Source: Closterium sp. Naga37s-1 (lineage: Eukaryota; Streptophyta; Zygnematophyceae; Desmidiales; Closteriaceae). Taken from it: DNA of 64,000 nucleotides. Below, piece after piece: positions 1 to 9,300 of the stretch. Position 1 is the stretch's first letter. Every line of letters starts with the position of its first letter. Position numbers and translations under genes: made by a program. A model generated the notes under the pieces. The model was not told the DNA's origin and made no database searches. It saw nothing but the letters and a program-made list of their open reading frames with translations. The stretch is from the NCBI GenBank assembly GCA_947471745.1, contig CANJKZ010000461.1:935001-999000 (forward strand), given 5' to 3'.

Positions 1-880
1 AAACAGGTTGGTACCGTACATGCGAGTATTCGTGCGTATATGCATGTACATATGCACGTTCCTTAAGATTCAGCTCATCATTTCCAGAGCTATTTTGTGA
101 TTAATTTTGTTGACCTACATGCGTAAGCTGCAAATAACATGAACAGATTTGTCAACTTACATGTGTAGCTTGTAAATCAACAAAAACAAATTTGTTCACT
201 GCCATGTGGAAAGCTGTAGAGTTGCAAGACACTATTTTGCAGTTCTCGTTTTAGGCAAGCTGACGAGCTAGACTCATTTGCGCTGCGACTTTTTTACTGT
301 AAAAGCTAGCACATTCTCTTTGGATCGCGCTCGCCGCGTCGGACTGTATATAAGCAGGGCAGCCAGACCCGCTTTGTCACTGCAAATGCATTTGCGCTGC
401 CGACGCGGCACTGTGCTGAACGCTACTTCGGTGCACTCACTTTGCACCACGCACGCCGTGTCGTGCCAGGTCAGGGAAGAAAGCTGACTCGTACAGTTGG
501 GTACCGGAGTGAACATACAGCCAAACACAACCACATACCCCCCTACTGCCCATTCCGTTTTTGTTGAACGTGCAACTTCCCCCTGCCCGCAATCTCGTTT
601 TTGCATGCATTTGTAGCATGCACTCGCCATAGGAGGAGTGTTCTGTGAGTTTTTTGAAACTGTTTTTGCTGCCCCTTCAGAATCGGGCTGGTTTGGGTTT
701 CTCCTCCCCACGAAAGCAAGGGCCAAGGCACCCACGTTCGTTCAAGGGGACCAAGCAGGCCAGAGAGCACACGAAATGTCATGTGAGTGGGCTGGGCTCA
801 CAATCGCTCACCTAACTCCCACTCCCGTTTTTCAGACCTCGATTCTTCTCCTCCACCACTCTACCTCGACTTAACATCGG
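1..880. other. No recognisable gene
   Basis: I see no coding region with a recognisable product or sustained codon bias here. The short open frames on both strands have no family likeness. The base composition is mixed, with an AT-richer first 300 bases. Confidence 0.5.
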
Positions 881-1155
881 AGCCTATCTTCTAGATCGCC
901 CTCTGCCATGGGGCATGGCATCACCATTTCGTAAGCCCGCTTTCGTATCGGGCTTTCTTAGTCACACTATTTTGTTTCATGTCTCACTGTTTCGTAATCG
1001 GGCTTTCTACATCACTCGCTTTCCTTCTCGTGATTTAGTTATTTAACTTCTATCCAGATCTCGTTTCAATATCACGCCATTCTACTAATCAGCGCAGCCT
1101 CTCTTCTTGATCGCCGTGCGCCATGGGCCATGGCATCACTCTTTCGTAAGCCCGC
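881..1155. repeat. Tandem duplication of a ~215-bp segment
   Basis: About 60 bases at 881-940 recur at 1096-1155 in the same orientation. Both contain CATGG-GCATGGCATCAC-like words followed by TTTCGTAAGCCCGC. Inside the interval, TCGGGCTTTCT also recurs near 950 and 995. The copies differ at several positions, so the duplication is not recent. No gene is recognised in it. Confidence 0.6.
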
Positions 1156-2990
1156 ATTCTTACTCACGCAATCTTCAGTCTCGTTTCCCATAATTTCGTT
1201 TTCTTGGTAGATTTCTGCTTGTCCTTGTTCCTGATGACGTGCGCACGGTCCTGGCAGGCACGCTACAGCCAGCACAAGCTCGTCATCTGCCGTTCCAGGA
1301 GCCAGCAGCTAGGCGGCATTCCACATCCAAAATCTGCCACCAAACATGGCGATTTCCGTTTAGCTCCGCTTCGGGGCGCCGATGCCACGCCGCTGTCACG
1401 CCGATTGCCGTGCTGCTGACACGCCAATGACAACGACGGCGCTGCTCATGGCACTCTGGCGGCGCATGGCGCGGCTCTAGCGGACAGCAGAGGCGGTGCC
1501 AGTGCAGCATCCATGCGTCTCTAGGCGCTCAAATCACAACGCGTCTCCAGGTACAAGAAAAAGACTAAACACAACTGAAACATGAGAGCATGACAAAAAC
1601 AAAAAAGCATGTATTTCAAACACAATTAAGATCCGTTATTGATATTATTGGGAAACAAAATCCGCCCTTTCCCCACACCACTCATACCCTGCGTGATGCT
1701 TCATCATCCCCTGCTAGGTGCCTTGAGATGGTGAAAGGAATGGAAGTTTTGAATCGAAAGGAAAGAACATCAAATTCTGTTTTCCCATATTATTATTACT
1801 TGCCCCATTCGTTTCCCCACCGAACTTACCCTGCCCATTCTCTCCACCCCCTCCTCTTACTCTGAACCCGAAACCCTACAACCAGGCTACCCCTTCCAGC
1901 ATGAGCCACTGCAGCACGTGGTGTTGATGGCGCATGGGGTTTGGCGGCTCAGCCCTCGACGCGGGCGGCTCAACCCTCCACGCGCCGCTGCCGAGCGACT
2001 CGCCTCCTCGCCTCGCCGCCCCATGGTGAGAGAAGAACGGAAACAACGGCTCAAGAAGCAACCAAAATAAGAACTAAGAACAGAAACAAGAACATACAAG
2101 AACAAACATAGTATCATTCATATTATATCTTCCCCTCTTGAGACATGTACAACATTGAACTGAACCGCTCCGCTTCCCCCCTCCCTCTCCTCCATTTTCC
2201 CCCTTGTGCAAACACTTGTGAGCTCATAGCTCACACACACCTGTGAGCTCTTGAAAAGGCAATCTGAGCTGCTCATTCTCCCCTCCGCACACCTTGCTCA
2301 CTCCGTTCCCTCGTTCCCCCCCCTTGCCCGCCCTCCCTGCCCGTACTCCAGCAGGTGGCAGTGAGCGCGTGGTGTGAGTGAGAGTGGCGGGCGAGAATGA
2401 CGGGGCGGGGTGGGGCAGCCACGCGGTGCATGACGTCACCACCGCGCTGCCGCGCTCACCCACTCGCACCACGGCACGCCACGCGGTAAGAGGCCCACCT
2501 GGTCTAATAACCGAATTGAGGAAACATAACATGATTGCTCTGTTTGCTTTATTTCTTCATATTATTATATATTTCATTTCTGTCACCTTTTTTCCATTTT
2601 AATCTGAATTTCTGTTTCCTGTTCAAAACTCCAAATGGTGGAGTTAGGTGACTTGGGGAATTCTGAAAAGTCTCACCCACCCCTTCACCTCTCCCTTCCC
2701 CTTACCACCAGGTGCCAGTGCATCATATGTTGATTTGAGACCATCAACCCCCTTTTCTTGGTTTTACAACCCTCGTGGTACCCCCCTTGTTCCTCCCCGC
2801 TCCTTCCCAGGGCCCCATGCGCCTCCACCCGCCGAAAGCACAACCTAAGCGCCGCCGAGCGCCTCGCCTCCTCGTCTCGCCGCCCCATGGTGAGAGAAAA
2901 ACAGAAACAACAGTCAGAGAAACAATCATATACGAACAGTCACAAGAAGACACAAAGCATAAGTACTCCCATTCATGTTATGCCCATCTC
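1156..2990. other. Non-coding stretch with a dispersed duplication
   Basis: No gene is recognised. A GC-rich block at 1983-2058 containing GCCGCCCCATGGTGAGAGAA is repeated with changes at 2850-2930. It is flanked each time by A-rich sequence, so these are two diverged direct copies about 870 bases apart. The rest is pyrimidine-rich on the plus strand. Confidence 0.5.
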
Positions 2991-2999
2991 CTCCTCTCT

Positions 3000-3432
3000 C
3001 CCCTCTGTTTTGAGTCCCTAAACCCATCCCCCCCTCTCTCGCCTCTGTTTCGAAACCCATCCCCTCCTCTCTCCCCTCTGTTTTGAGTCCCTAAACCCAT
3101 CCCCTCCTCTCTCCCCTCCGTTTCGAGTCTCTAAACCCATCCCCTCCTCTCTCCCCTCTGTTTCGAGTCCCTAAACCCATCCCTCCTCTCTCCCCTCTGT
3201 TTTGAGTCCCTAAACCCATCCCCTCCTCTCTCCCCTCTGTTTTGAGTCCCTAAACCCATCCCCTCCTCTCTCCCCTCTGTTTTGAGTCCCTAAACCCATC
3301 CCCTCCTCTCTCCCCTCTGTTTCGAGTCCCTAAACCCATCCCCTCCTCTCTCCCCTCTGTTTCGAGCCCCTAAACCCATCCCCTCCTCTCCCCCCTCTGT
3401 TTTGAGTCCCTAAACCCATCCCCTCCTCTCTT
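3000..3432 (+). repeat. 40-bp satellite with telomere-like words
   Basis: About eleven units of 40 bp are present. Ten carry a CTAAACCC core, most as CCCTAAACCC (the plant telomere repeat is CCCTAAA), followed by ATCCCCTCCTCTCTCCCCTC and TGTTTTGAGT or TGTTTCGAGT. Most units differ by only one or two bases, so the array is fairly homogeneous. One unit is short and lacks the telomere-like core. The word spacing is 40 bp rather than 7 bp, so it is not a telomere. Confidence 0.9.
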
Positions 3433-3546
3433 TCCCCACTTTCCCCCTTCTGCCCGGTGCCTTCTCATGCCCTGCCAGGTGCATTCGCATTCCTTGCATG
3501 GTGCCTTCTCATTTCTTATTTCCGTCGCATGTTGGTTGAAATGTTT

Positions 3547-4625
3547 CACCCTCCCCTCTGTCCTCCCCTTTCCAGCAGGTGCCAGTGCTGCGCATGCTGA
3601 TTTGAGGTGTGTCACTCACCCCCTCTTCTCTCTCCTCCCCTTTCCAGCAGGTGCCAGTGCTGCGCATGTTGATTTGAGGTGTGTCACTCACCCCCTCTTC
3701 TATGTCCTCCCCTTTCCAGCAGGTGCCAGTGCTGCGCATGCTGATTTGAGGTGTCACTCACCCCCTCTTCTCTCTCCTCCCCTTTCCAGCAGGTGGCAGT
3801 GCTGCGCATGTTGATTTGAGGTGTCTCACTCACCCCCTCTTCTCTCTCCTCCCCTTTCCAGCAGGTGGCAGTGCTGCGCATGTTGATTTGAGGTGTCACT
3901 CACCCCCTCTTCTCTCTCTCCTCCCCTTTCCAGTAGGTGGCAGTGCTGCGCATGTTGATTTGAGGTGTGTCACGCACCCCCTCTTCTCTGTCCTCCCCTT
4001 TCCAGCAGGTGCCAGTGCTGCGCATGCTGATTTGAGGTGTGTCACTCACCCCCTCTTCTCTCTCCTCCCCTTTCCAGCAGGTGGCAGTGCTGCGCATGTT
4101 GATTTGAGGTGTGTCACTCACCCCCTCTTCTCTCTCCTCCCCTTTCCAGCAGGTGGCAGTGCAGGGCAGAATGTTTGGAGATGTGTCACTCAACCCCTCT
4201 TCTCTCTCCTCCCCTTTCCAGTAGGTGGCAGTGCTGCGCATGTTGATTTGAGGTGTGTCACGCACCCCCTCTTCTCTGTCCTCCCCTTTCCAGCAGGTGC
4301 CAGTGCTGCGCATGCTGATTTGAGGTGTGTCACTCACCCCCTCTTCTCTCTCCTCCCCTTTCCAGCAGGTGGCAGTGCTGCGCATGTTGATTTGAGGTGT
4401 GTCACTCACCCCCTCTTCTCTCTCCTCCCCTTTCCAGCAGGTGGCAGTGCAGGGCAGAATGTTTGGAGATGTGTCACTCAACCCCTCTTCTCTTTCCTCC
4501 CCTTTCCAGCAGGTGCCAGTGCTGCGCATGCTGATTTGAGGCGTGTCACTCACCCCCTCTTCTCTGTCCTCCCATTTCCAGCAGGTGGCAGTGCAGCGCA
4601 TGTTGATTGAAGATGTCTCACTCAC
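3547..4625 (+). repeat. 72-bp satellite built around a splice-acceptor-like core
   Basis: About fifteen direct units of 70-72 bp are present. Each has a long pyrimidine tract ending TTTCCAG followed by CAGGTGCCAGTGCTGCGCAT or the GGCAGT variant, then GTTGATTTGAGG. The pyrimidine tract plus CAG looks like an intron 3' end, so the unit probably arose from an intron-exon junction. Because 72 is a multiple of 3, long open frames appear on both strands (about 264 and 262 codons). I treat these as by-products. A four-unit block ending in a divergent unit (CAGGGCAGAATGTTTGGAGA) occurs twice, near 3930-4190 and 4215-4480, which shows a higher-order repeat. Confidence 0.92.
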
Positions 4626-5027
4626 CCCCTCCCCTCTTTCCTCCCCATATTTCCAGTTTGTTTTGTTTGCTTGTTTGTGATTGTTCACGTTTGCATTCTT
4701 TGCTCAAAGGGGGGGGTAAGGGGGCATGGGGAACTGTGAGACATCCAAGCCACCCTCTCCCCTCCCCTTTCTGCCAGCTGCCAGTGCAGCGCTTGCCCAT
4801 TCGAGCATGGCTCACCCACCCCCTCCCCTCTTTCCCCACATTCCCCCTTCTGCCAGGTGCCTTCTCATACCCTGCCCGGTGCCTTGGCATGCCCTGCCAG
4901 GTGCATTCGCATTCCCTGCATGGTGCCTTCTCATTTCCTGCCAGGTAAGGGGGTAAGGGGGTTTAGGGTGCTCCCCCCGCTCACTTGCCCTGCTCCCCCC
5001 GCTCACTTGCTCTGCTCCCCCACCCCA

Positions 5028-5850
5028 ACTCCTTCCCTCCCCTTGCGCAGGTGCCGGTTACTCCTGTCGCCAAGATGAAGAGACTTGGCACAGGGAGTAG
5101 ATTCGTTGCCAGCTGCTCGTGTGCCCATCCCTGTTCAGCCATGCGTGGGACATGAGAGAGAAGAAGATGAGAGAGAAACAGAGGCCGGAGGAGGGAGCGC
5201 AGCGCCATGCCATGCCGCATGGCCCACCAAACCAGCCCCAGGTGCGTTGTGAGTCGCCTCAGAGCATGCACTGCCCACCTTGTCATATCCCTCACACCTG
5301 CCATCCCACCATGCCCTCACACCTCCTGCCATCCGCGCACTTGCCCTGCTCCCCCTGCTCACTTGCTCCGCTCCCCCTCTCCCCCACCCCAACTCCCCCC
5401 CCCTCCCCTTGCGCAGGTGCCAGCTTCTCCTGTCGCCCAGGTGAAGACACTTGGCTTGCGATGTGTAGAGTGGAAGGGACTGATGAATGTGGATTACGTT
5501 AGGAACATAGATGTATGCGCTTGTTATTATATATGCGGGCGGGGGGAGGGCGGGAGTGCAGGTTTGGTTTGGGCCAGGTTTGGGATATGAAAGAGTGGCT
5601 GAAACGGAAACAGGGAGTAGATGCGTTGCCACCTGCTTGTGTTCAGCTATGCGCAGGACATGACATGAGGGAGAAGAAGAGAGAGAAACAGACGACGCAC
5701 AAGGAGGGAGCGCATGTGCCACTTTCTCCTGTCGACAACCTGAGAATATTTGCTGCGACGCGTAGAATTATAAATGACTTACAGATACGATGACCTAGGG
5801 AATGTGAATGTATGTGCTTGTTATTATATACGCAGGCGGGCAGAGAAGGG
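5028..5850 (+). repeat. Diverged tandem copies of an unrecognised segment
   Basis: Three related segments begin near 5040, 5410 and 5710. The first two start with a pyrimidine tract ending TTGCGCAG and GTGCC-GTTACTCCTGTCGCC-like sequence; the third starts GTGCCACTTTCTCCTGTCG. Companion words also recur: GGACATGAGAGAGAAGAAGA at 5148 and a variant at 5656, and TTGTTATTATATA-GC near 5521 and 5819. The pyrimidine-CAG start resembles a splice acceptor, so the unit may contain a small exon. I do not recognise a product. Confidence 0.6.
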
Positions 5851-6351
5851 GGGGAAGGGAAAGGGGGGGAGGTTTGTGAAAGAGGAGGAGCAGAAGCAGA
5901 ACAAAAGGAGGGAGGGTGGATGTGCTCCCTGCTCTCTGGCTACGCTATGCCCGGGAGGGATATGATATGATATGAAGCACAAAGTAGGAGCAGGAGCAGA
6001 AATAGGGAGTAGATATGCCCGAGCGATGCCCAGAGATACGCCCGAGCCATGCCCAGGGCGGTTCGAGGGGCTGTGAGGGGCTGTGAGGAGAATTGGGGGG
6101 TAGGGGGGCCTTGGGGGGGCTGTGGGGGGTTTTTTTTTCAGGATTTTAGGGGGTTTTTACCCTCTCTTGCACCCCATCTCTGCTTATTAATCAATCACAA
6201 ACAAGCTCTCTGCCATCACCTTTCCAATTATTCTCATGCACCCCCCGCCCTTCTCTTTCCTTCCTCTCCTCTCCTCACTCCCTCCCTCCCCCCTTCCCTC
6301 CCTTCCCCTCCCCCACTCCCCCCTCCCACCCCCTCCCTCCCTCCCACTCAC

Positions 6352-9300
6352 CCGCAACAGGATCACGATCTGCTGGCTGGGCTTAGAAGGAATGTCCCTC
6401 AGAGCGCGCTCGCACAGCCGGCGGGGGCTGCTGTTGAATCAGTCGGGGCCGTACTCGTGCAGGTAGGGCTGGGAGAGCGGCACAAACACGAGGCCCGCGA
6501 AGATGAAGTAGGAAGGGGAGATGTCAAACTGCTGCGCTGGCACCAATGCTGGGATCTGATGGGGGGAAAGGGGGGGGGGGGAATGGGGGGGGAAAGGGGG
6601 GAAAGGGGGGGGGGAATGGGGGGGGAAAGGGGGGAAAGGGGGGAAAGGGGGAAGGGCATATGGGAGGGAAGAGGCACGACTTGGGTGAGCGCTCGTGCAG
6701 GTAGGGCTGTGTCAGCGGCACGAAGACGAGGCCCGCGAATATGAAGTAGGAGGTGGAGATGTCAAACTGCTGCGCTGGCACCAATGCTGGGATCTGGTAG
6801 GAGGGCAGGGGACGAAGGTGGGAAAGAGGGGGAAAGAGGGGGAAAGAGGGGAGGGAAAGGTGGGGGAGAGAGAGAGAGGGGGGCATATGGAAGGGGAGGA
6901 GCATGGCTTGGCCTGGGTGAGACACTCGTGCAGGTAGGGCTGGGCCAGCGACAAAGACAAGGCTGGCGAATGTTAAGTAGGAGGTGGAGATGTCAAACTT
7001 CTGCGCTGGCACCAGTGCTGGGATCTGGGGCGGGACGAGGGGTGGAATAAGGGGGGAGCATACGGAGGAGGGGCGGGGCGGGGGGTTGGAAGCAAAGTGA
7101 ACAGCCACAAGAGGGCAGTGGAGCACCCATGTGTCGAATTGCTGCGCTGGGACCAGTGCTTGCATGCAACTGCCACACTGAGATGGGTGTAAAGTGGGAG
7201 CAACTACTCATGCATTCACAACACTCCACTTTCAGCCTTCCTCTGCACGCCTCACCACCTCACCGCCTCACCGGGTTTAGCCGAACGTGGAAGTCCATGG
7301 GCTGCCCGTGCAGCATTACTGACACAGTGCAGTGGGTGTGGGTGCAGTGCAGTGGCGCAGTGCAGTGGGTGCACTCACTCACATAGACAGGCGCTGTCTG
7401 CCTGGTGAAGGCAAGGCAGCAGTCAAAGTATTCAGGCAGCGCAGGGGCTGCTCATGAAGCAGCACAGACACCCTTGCGGTCTTGGCAGTGCCGCAGTGGG
7501 GTGGGCGCACACATGCCATTCCAGGACCCAGGTTGAGCCAGCAGTCACAGGGGGAACGTACTGGATTCAGACGGATGTGGAAGTCCATGGGCTGCCTGCG
7601 CAGCAGCAGCACCGAGGGAGTTTTGGTGTCCCCAGGCTGGGCACTCGTAAAGCCAGCAGCACACAGTGGGTTTGCTCTGCAGGGCTCACCGGGTTAAGCC
7701 GAATGTGGAAGTCCATGGGCTGCCCGTGCCGCAGCACGGACACCCTTGCGGTCTCGCCCACCGGCTTGAGCGACACGAGGTAGTCAAAGGGCAGGCGCTC
7801 CCTCTTGCGGAACATGACTGGAGGGGGAGGGGAGTAAGGGGGGAAGGGAGAGTAGGGGAGAAGGGAGAGTGAGGGGGGATGAGAGAGACGATATGTATTG
7901 CTTGGTTTGAGAAAAACACGAGGTAGTCAAACGGCAGCCGCTCCTTGCGGAACATGACTGCCAGAGGGGGGAATTGGGGGGAAGGAAGGAGGTGGAGAGG
8001 GAGAGATGGGAACGATGAAAGACTCTATGATTGCTTTGATGCACACGGGGTAGTCAAACGGCAGACCCTCTTGCGGAACATGACTGGAGAGGGAGATTGG
8101 GAGACAGGGGAGAGGGGAGGGACGAGAAGGATGATACGAGGTAGTTAAAGGCCAGACGCTCCCTCTTGCGGAACATGACTGGAGAGGGGGAGGAAGGGAG
8201 GGATGAGAGAAACATATGGGGGGGGCAGGGGAGCAGGGCCGGAGCGAGAAGGGGCACGAAGGATATCAACAGCTTGAGCGACACGAGGTAGTCAAAGGGC
8301 AAACGCTCCCTCTTGCGGAACATGACTGAGGGAGGAGAGGTTGTGGGAAAGGGGTAAAGCGGGGAAGAGGTAAGTTTTAGTAGTTTCAGAGACATTAGGC
8401 TTCACGCTCCCTCATCACTCACTCCACCCATCATTGGCTATCAGAACAGTGTCAGAAGATCGTCAACATTCCACAGAGAGAGGTGACTTTTGAGTCGACT
8501 CAACTAGCATGCTTGGAGGAGTTTGCTAAAATCTCAACAAGTACTCACTTGACCCGTCAAACGCCATCACGTCAGCGCGTCGTCATTGACTAACCAGCGC
8601 CTCGAGTCGAATGAACAAGCGTGTCGTAGCGTGTTCTGGGTCCAGCTCAAAACTCAACAACGACTCTCATCATTGGCCACTCACTGGAGCCGTCATTTGC
8701 GATGGGAACAACGCCGCCAACACCGTCAAACACGTAGTCATTGCGCAGGCAGCAAGGTGATGGTAGATTCAACTCAACAAGTCTATTATAGCTTGTTATG
8801 AGTCAGACTCAAGGCTCAACAATCACTCACTGGAGCCGCCGTTGGCTATCGGAACCCCGTCAACGCCGTGAGCACATCGTCGCTGCGCAGCCAGCAGCTG
8901 GAGTCGACTGAACAAACGTGCTGCATCATGTTGTATGTCAGACTATCAACTCAACAACGACTCGCATCATTGGCTACTCACTCGACCCGTCATTGGCGAT
9001 GGGAACGCCATCAAATGCCGTGAGCACGTCGTCGTTGCGCAGCCAGCGGCTGGAGTCGCTCAGCGGCTGCACGGCGTTCACGACCACTCCCGTGGCGCCA
9101 CGTGGCATCTTGAGGTGCGCCCGCAGCTGCCAGTTCTCTAGCGGCTGGCACGACACGCCCAGCGAGGCGAAGCCCGGGAAGCGGCGGTGCCCCAGCGATG
9201 CGTCTGCTAGGAAGCGGCGAATGATGGGCACTGGGACGATGTAGCTGGGGGGGGGGGCGAAGCGGTGGGGGAGGGAACAGAAAGCGGCGGATGATGGGTA

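Noticed and set aside
274-782. Protein of 153 codons on the minus strand
   Set aside because: No family likeness, no promoter or splice signals, and equally long frames overlap it on the other strand.
3547-4625. CRISPR array
   Set aside because: Units are contiguous direct copies with no unique spacers, in a eukaryote-type sequence.
3816-4688. Overlapping 264- and 262-codon open frames on both strands
   Set aside because: They follow from a 72-bp tandem repeat whose length is a multiple of three; there is no start context or family likeness.
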